Source of the DNA: Tunturibacter gelidoferens
GTDB lineage: Bacteria > Acidobacteriota > Terriglobia > Terriglobales > Acidobacteriaceae
Reading direction: 5' to 3'
Length of the DNA stretch: 64,000 bases
NCBI RefSeq assembly: GCF_040358255.1
Contig: NZ_CP132938.1
Location: forward strand, 2,294,001 to 2,358,000
Shown: positions 1 to 8,570 of the stretch, in pieces
Layout: each line of letters starts with the position of its first letter
How positions within the stretch are numbered: position 1 is the stretch's first letter
Translations under genes and position numbers: made by a program
The notes under the pieces: generated by a model
Seen by the model: the letters and a program-made list of their open reading frames with translations, nothing else
Told to the model about the DNA's origin: nothing
Database searches by the model: none

Positions 1-1
1 A

Positions 2-259
2 GGCGAGTTTGTTGAGGTGCACGAGACTGCGCTGCCCCCCGGCCAGATGCCGCACCAGCCGCATCGGCACACGCACTCGGAGTTCCTGATGATTCGCGAG
101 GGGAAGCTCGAAGTCACCAGTGACGGACAGACGGGCATCGTCGAGCCGGGCGGAGTCATCTTCACCGCGTCAGGCGTCTTGCACGGATTGAAGAACGTTG
201 GCGACGTGATGGCGAACTACTTTGTCGTTGCAATCGGCGTGCAGAAGGCGATCGTCTGA
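2..259 (+). CDS. Cupin domain protein, C-terminal part (cut by window edge)
   Basis: The frame is open from the left edge and ends at TGA 257-259, so only the last ~85 residues are present. They form a single cupin barrel half. A histidine cluster (PHRHTHSEF) followed by REGKLEV gives the usual H-x-H...E metal-ligand pattern of cupin motif 1. VLHGLKNVG near the end supplies the motif 2 histidine. A GTG at 17 could be read as a start, but codons before it continue the same fold, so the true start lies outside the window. The substrate cannot be told; such small cupins serve as oxygenases, isomerases or sensors. Confidence 0.7.
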   Translation, partial: GEFVEVHETALPPGQMPHQPHRHTHSEFLMIREGKLEVTSDGQTGIVEPGGVIFTASGVLHGLKNVGDVMANYFVVAIGVQKAIV

Positions 260-321
260 ATGAGGATGCGGCGAGTGGTCGATGACAGACTAAGGATGGC
301 AGATCAATGGGATGAATCCAA

Positions 322-873
322 CTAACGCGAGTCCCGGCTATACTTCCTTCGCGCAAGGCTAACGAGGCCGAGGACACCAGTGGTCAGCAGGGCCAGCGTC
401 GAGGGCTCAGGCGTCGGTGCGGTCGTCTCGGGCGTAATTGTGAGGCTGTAATCGAGGAAAGGTGGGGACCCTTTGGGGTTGAGCGCAGTCAGGTCAAAAG
501 TCCCTGTCAGGAAGGTAGGATTGGCGGCGTCCGGTGCGAAGAGCTGCTCGCCGAACAGTCTTCCAGGGATCAGGCCAAGGCTCAGGCCTCCGAGGAAGCG
601 GCCCGTCGGGAAGACGATGCTCTCCTCGCTGGAGACGCCGTTGGTTGTGACCATTGTGGACGCGGAGAAAGAGGTCTCCGAACCCGGGAGGCAGGAGGTG
701 ATGATGCCTGTAGGGCAAGTACTCTCATTGCCCGGAGGTGAGGCCGGCAGGGAGAACGTGATGTCGAGGCCATTGCCGGTTAGGACGAAGCCGTCGATCG
801 TGTCGGCGCGGGCGGTTAGAGGTTGGACGAAGGCAGAGAAAAGAAGAGCAAGCGGGAAGACAATATTTCTCAT
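322..873 (-). CDS. PEP-CTERM sorting domain protein
   Basis: Secreted protein of about 183 residues. I place the start at 873 (MRNIVFPLALLF) because AAGGAAG sits about 7 bases upstream and the residue run from there is a typical signal peptide ending near ARADT. The longer reading from 915 adds a polar leader that would spoil it. The middle is Ser/Thr/Gly-rich with two cysteines (CPTG, SCLPG) and no recognised enzyme motif. The C-terminus has the PEP-CTERM signature: PEPST, a hydrophobic stretch (LALLTTGVLGLVSL), then ARRK. In known systems this tag is processed by an exosortase and directs surface or exopolysaccharide-linked export. No exosortase is in the window. Confidence 0.8.
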   Translation of the reverse strand: MRNIVFPLALLFSAFVQPLTARADTIDGFVLTGNGLDITFSLPASPPGNESTCPTGIITSCLPGSETSFSASTMVTTNGVSSEESIVFPTGRFLGGLSLGLIPGRLFGEQLFAPDAANPTFLTGTFDLTALNPKGSPPFLDYSLTITPETTAPTPEPSTLALLTTGVLGLVSLARRKYSRDSR

Positions 874-1115
874 AATGAGAGCTTCCTTCTTGAAGCTATT
901 CGAATTTACGGACAAGGATGCGACCGGCCTGTCGGGATGTCAAGGAGATTCTTGGTCTTGTTTTACGCAGCTTTCCAATGATGCGAGTACTGGCGCGGGT
1001 CTTCGTGGCAACAGTGATTGGGTATACGACGACGATTAAAACGGACTTGCTGCGCTGGATGCCGCCGTCGCATGAGACCGGCAAGGTAGCATCCAGCTTG
1101 CGGCCTTAACGATGT

Positions 1116-3557
1116 CTAACGTAGGCGAGAGCCCAGGGCAATCTCTTCGCCGAAGGTTGCGAGGACGGGCTTTCCGTCTTCACCGTGCGAGGCGGCCAGC
1201 AGCATGCCGTGAGATTCGAAGCCGCGCATCTTGCGTGGTGCGAGATTGGCGATGACGACAATCTTTTTGCCGAGGAGTTCTTCGGGCGTGTACCACTCGG
1301 CGATGCCGGAGAGGATCTGGCGTTTTTCGTAGCCGAGATCGACCTCGAGGCGGAGGAGCTTGTCGGCTTTGGGGATGCGTTCGGCGACGACGATCTGCGC
1401 GACGCGAAGGTCGATCTTGACGAAGTCGTCGATGACGATCTGCGGGGTGTCGGGCGCAGTGCCGGAGATGTTCGACTGCGCGGCAGAGTTGGCGAAGATG
1501 CCCGAGGCGGGGGCTTCGGTGTGCGAGGGCGTGCCGGTGCGCTCGGTGCTGACGGCGTGACTTCCGCCGACGGTAGTTCCAGGCGCAGCTTCGGCGAGGT
1601 AGGAGGTGCGGGGGGCGGCGGCGGGATCGGTGGGGTCGATGGGAGCCGCGGAAGTGTGGGTGGTCGTCTCGTCGACGAACTTGGAGGGCTTCGGATGCTC
1701 GGGCTTTGGCGGGGTGGTCGGGTTTTCCATGTCGGTCATGATTTGCGCGAGTCCTTTGTCTGCTCGGGGGAAGATGGGGGCGAGTGGGCCAAGTTTTGTG
1801 CCGGGTTTCAAGCCTCCCCATTTAAGATTTTTCAGTTCGCCGTTTTTCGCGGCGTCTTCGATGTCGCCGAGGCCCAATTGGGCCCACACTTTGGCTGTAG
1901 AGTAGGGAAGGACGGGGTAAAGCAGGGCGGAGATAACCCGAATGGATTCGGCAGCAGTGTAAAGTATGCATTCAAGCTGGATGACGTCTTTTCGCAACTC
2001 CTCCTCAAACTCCGTCTGCTTCGCTGCATCTAGGTAGGTCGTCGTGGACGATGCCTTAAGCTGCGCTGCGAGCTTCCAAGGCTTTTCCTCAGTCATGAAG
2101 ACATCAACCTTTTGAATTAGGTCGAAAATCCTTTGAAGTCTCGATCCAAAAGTGTATTCATTCTCCGTCGCATCAAGATCCGCTAGAGTATCGGCGTGCG
2201 CACGCAGATTATTGCTGTAAATGAACGCGAGCGTATCGTTGCCATCGGTCAAGGGAGGGACCCGAGCAACCCCCCTTGGCGAACCCTCGATATCTCCCGC
2301 GCTAAAATTTTGAACTATCAGCCCGAGAGTACGGCTAACTAGGTTGCCGTAGCCGTTGGCGAGGTCGGCGTTGTAGCGGGTGATCATGGCGTCGAAGCTG
2401 AAGCTGCCGTCTTGTCCGAAGGGGATCTCGCGGAGGAGGAAGTAGCGGAGGACGTCGGCGGCGAAGAGGTCCTGTTCTTTCTTCGTGCTGTCGGGGAACT
2501 GCTTTTTGTAGACTTCGGTGCCGAAGGCGTCGAGGATGGTCTCGGTGCGGACGACGTTGCCCTTCGATTTCGACATCTTGCTGTCGTCGAAGAGCAACCA
2601 GCCGTTGGCGACTACGGATTTTGGAGTGGGGATCTCGGCGGCAAGCAGGACTGCGGGCCAGTAGACGCAGTGGAAGCGCGTGATCTCCTTGCCTACGAGG
2701 TGAAGGTCGGCGGGCCAGTAGCGTTTGAATTTTTCCTGGTCGGCGGGGTTGTCGCTGCCGTAGCCGATACCGGTCAGGTAGTTGATCAGAGCGTCGAGCC
2801 AGACGTAGATAACGTGCTTTTCGTTGCCGGGCACGGGGATGCCCCACTTGAAGCTGGTGCGCGAGATGGAGAGGTCTTTGAGGGCGCCGGGAACATAGGG
2901 CTTGCCGAGGGCTGACAGTTCGAGGACCTCGCCGCGGTCGGTGGCTTCGGCTACGTTGCCGCGAAGGAAGCTGAGGACTTCGTTGCGGCTCGACTCGGGC
3001 TGGATCAGAAGACGGCTCTCAGGGTTCTCGCTCTCGATCAGGTCGATGAGGGGAAGCTGGTATTCGGAGAGGCGGAAGAAGTAGTTCTCTTCGGTGACGG
3101 TTTCGGTCGGCTTGCCGTCGGGGCCGATGGTACCGGGAGGTCCATCGACGAACATCTCCTCGCCGATCGAGTACTGGCCGGTGTAGCTGCTGAGGTAGAA
3201 CTTGTCACGGTCGAGGAGGAGTTGGAAGAGTTTCTGGACGGCCTCGGTGTGCCGGGGTTCGGTGGTGCGGATGTAGTCGTTGTAGGTGATTCCCATGCGG
3301 TCCCAGAGGGCGCGGAAGGTGGCGGAGACCTGGTCGGCGAACTGGAGGGGCGGAATACCGGCGGCGGCGGCGGAGCGCTCGACCTTCTGGCCGTGCTCGT
3401 CGGTGCCGGTGAGGAAGAAGGTGTCGTCGCCAAGCAGGCGGTGGCGGCGCGCGATCACGTCGGCCGCAATGGTCGAGTACGCATGGCCTATGTGAGGGCG
3501 TGCGTTGACGTAGTAGATAGGGGTCGTGAGATAGAACTTTTGCGGGGCTTCAGGCAT
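1116..3557 (-). CDS. metG: Methionyl-tRNA synthetase with C-terminal tRNA-binding domain
   Basis: Cytosolic class I aminoacyl-tRNA synthetase that charges tRNA-Met, 813 residues. The HIGH motif is at residues 22-25 (PHIGHAYS) and KMSKS at about 327-331 (DDSKMSKSKGN). TGTDEHGQ, typical of MetG, follows the first strand. Where many MetG proteins carry a zinc knuckle, this one reads YTGQYSIGEEMF without cysteines, so it belongs to the zinc-free type. Residues ~705-813 form an EMAPII/Trbp111-like tRNA-binding domain (VKIDLRVAQIV...), joined by a Pro/Thr-rich linker. The start at 3557 (MPEAPQKFYL) is chosen because the in-frame extension to 3953 lacks homology and overlaps the collar protein gene. 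Confidence 0.96.
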   Translation of the reverse strand: MPEAPQKFYLTTPIYYVNARPHIGHAYSTIAADVIARRHRLLGDDTFFLTGTDEHGQKVERSAAAAGIPPLQFADQVSATFRALWDRMGITYNDYIRTTEPRHTEAVQKLFQLLLDRDKFYLSSYTGQYSIGEEMFVDGPPGTIGPDGKPTETVTEENYFFRLSEYQLPLIDLIESENPESRLLIQPESSRNEVLSFLRGNVAEATDRGEVLELSALGKPYVPGALKDLSISRTSFKWGIPVPGNEKHVIYVWLDALINYLTGIGYGSDNPADQEKFKRYWPADLHLVGKEITRFHCVYWPAVLLAAEIPTPKSVVANGWLLFDDSKMSKSKGNVVRTETILDAFGTEVYKKQFPDSTKKEQDLFAADVLRYFLLREIPFGQDGSFSFDAMITRYNADLANGYGNLVSRTLGLIVQNFSAGDIEGSPRGVARVPPLTDGNDTLAFIYSNNLRAHADTLADLDATENEYTFGSRLQRIFDLIQKVDVFMTEEKPWKLAAQLKASSTTTYLDAAKQTEFEEELRKDVIQLECILYTAAESIRVISALLYPVLPYSTAKVWAQLGLGDIEDAAKNGELKNLKWGGLKPGTKLGPLAPIFPRADKGLAQIMTDMENPTTPPKPEHPKPSKFVDETTTHTSAAPIDPTDPAAAPRTSYLAEAAPGTTVGGSHAVSTERTGTPSHTEAPASGIFANSAAQSNISGTAPDTPQIVIDDFVKIDLRVAQIVVAERIPKADKLLRLEVDLGYEKRQILSGIAEWYTPEELLGKKIVVIANLAPRKMRGFESHGMLLAASHGEDGKPVLATFGEEIALGSRLR

Positions 3558-3652
3558 GACGATATGCCTAAGTCTAGCAGGGCAGAGGGATGATGTTGGC
3601 TGGTGGGACGGGAGGTTGCCGCTCGCCCGGTGAGAGCGGAGCGGCGTAGGCG

Positions 3653-3919
3653 CTAGGGGCGCGAAGGGAACATTCCGTTGACGGCGATGATATTGTGCAC
3701 CGGGGCTGCGGTGTCCTTGCCGGCTACGGCGTGAGTCTTTGCGTCGGGCAGGTTGGGGAGGTTGAAGGTGGTCGTGCCGTCCCCGCCATACTGTGTGCCG
3801 AGGAGGGCGAAGAGTGCCTGATTTTGATTGATGGGCAGAGACGCGCCGTTGCAGGCGGCCCAGCCGGCAGGAACGAAGTTGAAGGCGACGACTCTGATTT
3901 CGCCTAAGAATGGATCCAT
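3653..3919 (-). CDS. Phage tail collar / Mdp-like small protein
   Basis: An 88-residue protein beginning MDPFLGEIRVVAFNFVPAGW, which matches the start of phage Tail_collar (PF07484)/microcystin-dependent-protein family members. The hallmarks PAGWAACNG, LFALLGTQYGGDG and FNLPNL are all present. The family usually runs 170-200 residues; this one stops soon after the collar fold, so it is a short version or lacks the distal domain. GGAGAG lies just upstream of the ATG. No other tail gene is nearby, so it is not part of a recognisable phage. Free-standing copies occur in many soil bacteria with unclear roles. Confidence 0.75.
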   Translation of the reverse strand: MDPFLGEIRVVAFNFVPAGWAACNGASLPINQNQALFALLGTQYGGDGTTTFNLPNLPDAKTHAVAGKDTAAPVHNIIAVNGMFPSRP

Positions 3920-4058
3920 GGGGAACTCTCCTGGCCCGAAGGCCGTGCGTCATGGTGTAGCGCTAAGTTGATCAGGACGTAGAGATAGTCCCGAAGAGTG
4001 AAGCAACTTGACGATACACAGCGGCGTGGAGGGGCGGTATGACTTGCAAGTTGTAGGG

Positions 4059-4871
4059 TCAGCGGGCGGGGGTTGATTGAGGGGTCTCGGTTTCGCTCGC
4101 GGCTGAGATTTCGGCTTGGCTGGTCGGAGTCGTCTCGTGTGCGGCGGGAGGGTTCGACGGGCTTTCGGCGGCCTGAGCGATGCGGGCGAGGTTGAGGTGC
4201 TGCTCCATGGAGCGGCGAGCCTGCGCGGGGTTGTGGGAGCGGATGGCACGATAGATCTCGCGGTGCATCTCGGAGGATTCTTTTAAATCTACGGCGTTCT
4301 GGATGGTCTTGCTGCGGATCTCATAGAGATTGGCGATGAGAGTCTCCATGATGGCGGCCAGGATGGGGTTGGCCGCGGCGCGGGCGATGGCGCGATGGAA
4401 GCGGACGTCATGGATGAGGTACTCGTGGGGATCGTCGAGCGCGGCGTACATCTCGGCGACCTCTTCGGCCAGCTCTGTCACCTGTTCCTCGGTAGCGCGT
4501 TCGGCGGCAAGAGCGGCGAGGTTGGATTCGATGATGATGCGGGCTTCGAACATCTGTCCGGGAAGGAAGCCGTGGAGCGCGCCGAGGACGGAGAAGGAGC
4601 TGGAGTCGAACGAGGGCGGACCGGAGGCGACGAAGGTTCCAGCGCCGTGGCGGCTTTTGAGGACGCCCATGGCTGCGAGAAAGCCGATGCCGGACCGCAG
4701 ACTGGAGCGGCTGATCTTGAGCTGGCGAGCCAAGTCGCGCTCGGGGGGGAGGCGGTCGCCGGGGCGAACCTCTCCCGAACTGATGAGCGAGCGGATGTGT
4801 TCAACGACCTGCATGGTGAGCTGGCTGTGGCTGGAGACCTCGTCGAACTGCTCTTTGACCTCTTTTTTCAT
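4059..4871 (-). CDS. GntR/FadR-family transcriptional regulator
   Basis: DNA-binding regulator of about 270 residues. The N-terminal winged helix reads ISSGEVRPGDRLPPERDLA followed by ISRSSLRSGIGFL, the GntR signature. The C-terminal part is an all-helical FCD ligand domain with the metal-binding type pattern (HDVRFHRAIARAAANP, then MHREIYRAI). The tail (about 30 residues) is Pro/Thr/Ser-rich and probably disordered. Start at 4871 is supported by GGGAG upstream; the longer frame to 5357 only shadows the transporter. It lies 140 bases downstream of, and in the same direction as, a sugar-acid type MFS transporter, a pairing typical of ExuR/UxuR-like control. The effector is inferred, not shown. 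Confidence 0.9.
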   Translation of the reverse strand: MKKEVKEQFDEVSSHSQLTMQVVEHIRSLISSGEVRPGDRLPPERDLARQLKISRSSLRSGIGFLAAMGVLKSRHGAGTFVASGPPSFDSSSFSVLGALHGFLPGQMFEARIIIESNLAALAAERATEEQVTELAEEVAEMYAALDDPHEYLIHDVRFHRAIARAAANPILAAIMETLIANLYEIRSKTIQNAVDLKESSEMHREIYRAIRSHNPAQARRSMEQHLNLARIAQAAESPSNPPAAHETTPTSQAEISAASETETPQSTPAR

Positions 4872-5011
4872 GCTGAACGAAGCTCCCTTGCGCCTGATTT
4901 GATGAAGGGTAACACGGCGGTGCGGCGCATGTTTCAGTGGGACGGGTAGAGGAGCGAGACGTTTCGGGCTGTGTTCGACGCTGCTCATTGTTGCGATTGG
5001 GAAGACTGGAT

Positions 5012-6340
5012 TTAGGCAGTTTGCCGGCCGCCGAGACGAGGAACCAGGAGCTGGAAGATCAAGAGGGCGGTGACGTAGGCGAGGCCTCCCATCGTGAAGA
5101 TCAGCAATGGGTGGAGGGAGAAGTAGTGAGAGACGAGCCAGGTGAAGCACGCTCCGCCGAGGGCTCCGGCAGCGCCGCCGATGCCGACTACGGTGCTGAC
5201 GCTGGTCGAGGGGAACATGTCCGTTGGAGTGGAGAAGAGGTTGGCAGACCAGCCTTGATGGGCGGCGGTGGCGAGACAGAAGAGCGCGATAGCGGGCCAG
5301 GCATTGTGTGGGGAGATGGAGTGCATGTGCGGGACGAGCATGATGGGAAGAACGCAAAGGGCACAGATGAGAAGGGCGAACTTGCGACCGGAGTTGACGG
5401 TGTGGCCGTGCTTCATGCGAAATCCGGAGAGCCAGCCGCCAGCGATGGAGCCGATGCTTGCGGCGGTGTAGATGACGATGAGCGGGTACTTTACGTGGCT
5501 TAGATTGAGGCCGTAGTTATCGTTGAGGAATTTGGGGAGATAAAAGAGATAGAACCACCAGATGGGGTCGGTGATGCCTTTGGCGATGGAGAAGGCCCAA
5601 AAGCCGCGGTGGTGGAGAAGGATGGGGTAGATGGAGCCGCCCTGCGTGACGGGGGCAAGGTCAGTCTGGGTTTGCGTCGCGCTGCGGCGAAGTTTGTTGT
5701 AAGGGAAGATAAGCCAGATGATTGCCCAGATGAGTCCCATGGAGCCGGTGCAGATGAAGGCGGCGTGCCATCCCCAACGGGCGGCGACCGCTGCGATGAG
5801 AACCGGGGCGATGAAAGCAGAGGCGTTGGAGCCAGAGTTGAAGAGGCCGGTGGCGAGGGCGCGCTCTTCGGAGGGGAACCACTCGGTGGTGGCCTTGATG
5901 GCGGCGGGGAAGTTGCCGGATTCGCCGAGGCCGAGGAAGACGCGCGCGATGCAGAAGCCGGCGACGCTGGCCACCATGGAATGGCTGATCGAGGCGCATC
6001 CCCAGATCAGGATGGCGAGGGCGTATCCGGTTTTGGTGCCGAGCTTGTCGATGATACGACCGGCGAAGAGAAAGCCGACGCCATAGGCGATCTGGAAGCA
6101 GATGAGGACGCGTCCATAGTTGAGGTTGTAAGCGGTTTGATGAGCGGCGTCGATGCCGGGAATCCAGCCCATGAAGTCGAGGTGGAGGAGCGGCTCGATG
6201 AGGGAGAAGACCGAGCGGTCCATGTAATTAATGGTGGTGGCGAGGAAGAGAAGACCGCAGACGAGCCAGCGGATATTGGATTTCTCCGGGGCGGTGGTGG
6301 TGAAGCCCGAGTCAGGCAGGCTGGCAGTGTTGATCGACAT
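5012..6340 (-). CDS. MFS transporter, anion:cation symporter (hexuronate/glucarate-like)
   Basis: Inner-membrane permease of 442 residues with about 12 hydrophobic segments. The ACS-family hallmark is near the first helix (RWLVCGLLFLATTINYMDRSV), followed by an MFS motif-A-like loop (FAGRIIDKLGTK) and the ACS stretch GLGESGNFPAAIKATTEWFP. Such proteins import hexuronates, galactarate/glucarate or related organic acids with protons. An insertion between helices 1 and 2 (MGWIPGIDAAHQTAYNLNYG) is common in acidobacterial members. Start 6340 (MSINTASL) has GGAG about 11 bases upstream; the extension to 6490 is compositionally unlike a protein. The GntR gene follows on the same strand. Confidence 0.9.
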   Translation of the reverse strand: MSINTASLPDSGFTTTAPEKSNIRWLVCGLLFLATTINYMDRSVFSLIEPLLHLDFMGWIPGIDAAHQTAYNLNYGRVLICFQIAYGVGFLFAGRIIDKLGTKTGYALAILIWGCASISHSMVASVAGFCIARVFLGLGESGNFPAAIKATTEWFPSEERALATGLFNSGSNASAFIAPVLIAAVAARWGWHAAFICTGSMGLIWAIIWLIFPYNKLRRSATQTQTDLAPVTQGGSIYPILLHHRGFWAFSIAKGITDPIWWFYLFYLPKFLNDNYGLNLSHVKYPLIVIYTAASIGSIAGGWLSGFRMKHGHTVNSGRKFALLICALCVLPIMLVPHMHSISPHNAWPAIALFCLATAAHQGWSANLFSTPTDMFPSTSVSTVVGIGGAAGALGGACFTWLVSHYFSLHPLLIFTMGGLAYVTALLIFQLLVPRLGGRQTA

Positions 6341-6472
6341 TAGTTGTAACTCCAGCGTAAATGTTGGTCCGGCGGCTGCCCCGGATTGCGCCTGATGCGG
6401 CAGATTCGGGTCAAGGGGTGTCGAGGATGAGGATAGTCTGTGCTGGGCAGTAGGTGTCAAGCGCCGTCTCCG

Positions 6473-6490
6473 ATGATCTGGAAAGATCAT
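6473..6490. promoter_or_regulatory. Perfect inverted repeat in the divergent intergenic region
   Basis: ATGATCT-GGAA-AGATCAT, a perfect 7-base inverted repeat. It lies between the minus-strand transporter (start 6340) and the plus-strand meaB fusion (start 6637). A T-run follows on the plus strand, so it resembles a terminator, but no plus-strand gene ends here. A regulator binding site, possibly for the adjacent GntR protein, is the better inference. Confidence 0.4.
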
Positions 6491-6636
6491 TTTTGATTAC
6501 AAATGAATGCGTTGGAGCGCTGGCGAACGAAGGAAGGTGGGCGACCGGGTTTTGAGAAGGGTCCATTTGAAGAGTTCAAGCACATGAATGTTAAGGGCGC
6601 TTTGCCGGTGAGGAAGGTGGGCATGGGAGATGCGAG

Positions 6637-7902
6637 GTGGAGCACGTTATTATCGCTAACGTGCCTAAGGATTTCAGGACGAGTGGGGTGGAAGTTGCGC
6701 AGATGATGGCGCGGGTGCGGGCAGGCGATGTTCGTGCTCTGGCTCGGGCCCTATCTCTTGTGGAGAATGGCGGCGGAGCGGAGGTGCTTGCGGCTTGCCG
6801 GGAGTTTGCGGGCAGATCGCTGCGGGTGGGAGTGACGGGGCCTCCTGGGGCGGGGAAGAGCACGCTGGTGGACCAGATGGTGAGGTGGCTTCGGCAGCAG
6901 GGGCAGAGTGTGGGGGTGGTGGCGGTCGATCCGTCTAGTCCTTACACGGGTGGGGCGTTATTGGGGGACCGGATTCGGATGCAGGATTTTGCCGGGGATG
7001 ATGGGGTGTTTATTCGCAGCATGGCTTCGCGTGGGGCTATGGGGGGCGTTGCGCGTGCGGCTGCCGATGTTTGCTCGGTGATGGAGGCGGCCGGGCGGCA
7101 GACGATTGTGATTGAGACGGTGGGTGTGGGACAGGATGAGGTGGATGTGATCGGCCTGGCGGATGTGACTGTGCTGGTGCTTGTGCCCGGAATGGGCGAT
7201 GAGGTGCAGAGTCTGAAGGCTGGCGTGATGGAGGTCGCGGATGTGTTTGTTGTGAACAAGAGCGACCGTGGGGGTGCGGAGTTGGTAGAGCAGGAGATTG
7301 TTGCGATGCAGGCTTTGGCGGTTGGAGAGGGTGAGTGGGTGCCTCCTGTTGTGCGGACGGTCGCGACTACGGGGGAGGGTGTCAAGGAGTTGATGGAGAC
7401 GGTGAGACGATGCGCCTTGGAGAAGGGGTCGCGAAGAGTAAGGCTTGAGAGCGCTGACACTCTGTGCGTGCTGGGGCAGGGCGGGCTGCGGCTGGATCAT
7501 CTTGGCGTCGCGGTGAAGAGCATTGCGGGGGCGCGTGGATTTTATGAGGCGCTGGGGCTGGTGGTGAGCCATGAAGAGACAGTGGAGCATGAGCAGGTGA
7601 AGACGGCGATGCTGCCGCTGGGAGAAAGCCGTATCGAGTTGTTGGAGGCGACCGAGGCAGATTCCACGATTGGGAGATTTTTGGCGAAGCGAGGTGAGGG
7701 GCTGCATCATATCGCCGTCCATGTGGATGAGATTGACGTGATGTTTGCGCGGCTGACAAAGCAAGGAGTGAGGTTGGCGAGCAATGCGGTGAGAGTGGGG
7801 GCTGGCGGGCATCGGTATTTCTTTGTGCATCCGGCCAGCACAGGGGGCGTGTTGCTGGAGATTGTCGGGGATGCAGTTGAGCCGCGTAAGGGTGGGGAGT
7901 GA
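6637..7902 (+). CDS. Fusion of MeaB-type GTPase and methylmalonyl-CoA epimerase
   Basis: A 421-residue two-domain protein. Residues ~20-275 are an ArgK/MeaB G3E GTPase: P-loop GPPGAGKST at 68-76, VDPSSPYTGGALLGDRIRM, the IETVGVGQ switch and NKSD at 207-210. MeaB protects and reloads B12-dependent methylmalonyl-CoA mutase. Residues ~285-415 are a vicinal-oxygen-chelate domain matching methylmalonyl-CoA epimerase (LDHLGVAV, GEGLHHIAVHV, GVLLEIV), with likely metal ligands H288, H357 or H358, and E408. Both act in propionate/methylmalonyl-CoA metabolism, so the fusion joins chaperone and epimerase on one chain. GTG start with GGGAG about 7 bases upstream; an internal ATG pair at residues 23-24 is an alternative. 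The mutase itself is not in the window. It overlaps tsaB by one base. Confidence 0.9.
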   Translation: MEHVIIANVPKDFRTSGVEVAQMMARVRAGDVRALARALSLVENGGGAEVLAACREFAGRSLRVGVTGPPGAGKSTLVDQMVRWLRQQGQSVGVVAVDPSSPYTGGALLGDRIRMQDFAGDDGVFIRSMASRGAMGGVARAAADVCSVMEAAGRQTIVIETVGVGQDEVDVIGLADVTVLVLVPGMGDEVQSLKAGVMEVADVFVVNKSDRGGAELVEQEIVAMQALAVGEGEWVPPVVRTVATTGEGVKELMETVRRCALEKGSRRVRLESADTLCVLGQGGLRLDHLGVAVKSIAGARGFYEALGLVVSHEETVEHEQVKTAMLPLGESRIELLEATEADSTIGRFLAKRGEGLHHIAVHVDEIDVMFARLTKQGVRLASNAVRVGAGGHRYFFVHPASTGGVLLEIVGDAVEPRKGGE

Positions 7903-8570
7903 TGCGGTTTCTGATGATTCATACGGCAGGGGGTGAGGGGAGCGTTGCGCTGGCGGATACCGAGATGGCGTCGGCGATCGTTGCGACTGAGGTGTTGCCG
8001 GGAAGGAGTTCGTCGGAACGGCTGGTTCCAACTGTGCGGCGGCTGATGGCGTCGAGTGGATGGCTGCTGAGAGAGTTGGCGGCTGTGGTTGTGGTGTATG
8101 GGCCGGGATCGTTTACGGGGGTACGTGTGGGGGTGAGCGCGGCGAAGGGGCTGAGCGAGGCCGGGGGTGTGCCTCTGATTGCGTTGTCGCGGCTGGCCCT
8201 GCTTGCCGCCGCGGTCAATGGCGGGGAGCAGATGGTGCATGCAGTTCTGGATGCTGGTCGCGGGGAGTTCTACTACGGAGAGTATATGGGGAAGAGATGC
8301 GTGCGGGAGATCCTGGCAGGCGCGGAGGATTTGAGGACGGCGGCTTCGGGTGGGTTGGTGGTGGTGTGTGAGTTGAAGGTGGCGGAGGCTTTGCGGGAGT
8401 TGCGTCCGAAGTTGGTGGATGAGCCGTTGGCGGGGGATGCTCTGCCGTTTGCGGTAGAGCGAGTTGTATCGGGGCGATTTGATGATGCTGCTGCGCTGGA
8501 TGCGAATTATCTGAGACGGACCGATGCTGAGATATTTGCCAAACCTACTGCTCCGCGAGCCACTCGATGA
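7902..8570 (+). CDS. tsaB: tRNA threonylcarbamoyladenosine biosynthesis protein TsaB
   Basis: Inactive-kinase-like scaffold (ASKHA fold) that partners with TsaD and TsaE to make the t6A37 modification of ANN-decoding tRNAs. About 222 residues. The signature GPGSFTGVRVGVSAAKGL is intact. The ATG at 7902 shares its A with the TGA of the upstream fusion gene (TGATG), and GGGTGGGGAG precedes it. The ATGA overlap with rimI downstream gives the common tsaB-rimI pair. The C-terminal half (ALDANYLRRTDAE) keeps the YLR end typical of the family. Confidence 0.92.
   Translation: MRFLMIHTAGGEGSVALADTEMASAIVATEVLPGRSSSERLVPTVRRLMASSGWLLRELAAVVVVYGPGSFTGVRVGVSAAKGLSEAGGVPLIALSRLALLAAAVNGGEQMVHAVLDAGRGEFYYGEYMGKRCVREILAGAEDLRTAASGGLVVVCELKVAEALRELRPKLVDEPLAGDALPFAVERVVSGRFDDAAALDANYLRRTDAEIFAKPTAPRATR

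Noticed and set aside
473..1039. Plus-strand frame across the PEP-CTERM gene
   Set aside because: Overlaps a gene with signal peptide, ribosome site and PEP-CTERM tail on the other strand; the plus product has no recognisable features.
1185..2033. Long plus-strand frame opposite metG (282 codons), also 2412-2915 and 3222-3593
   Set aside because: High-GC antisense shadows of metG; the encoded text is Gly/Val/Asp-biased with no domain, and the minus strand is a clear gene.
5609..6343. Plus frame of 244 codons opposite the transporter
   Set aside because: Acidic, Gly-rich shadow of the MFS gene.
6503..6706. Small plus frame before the MeaB fusion
   Set aside because: Overlaps the well-supported fusion gene start in another frame; no homology seen.
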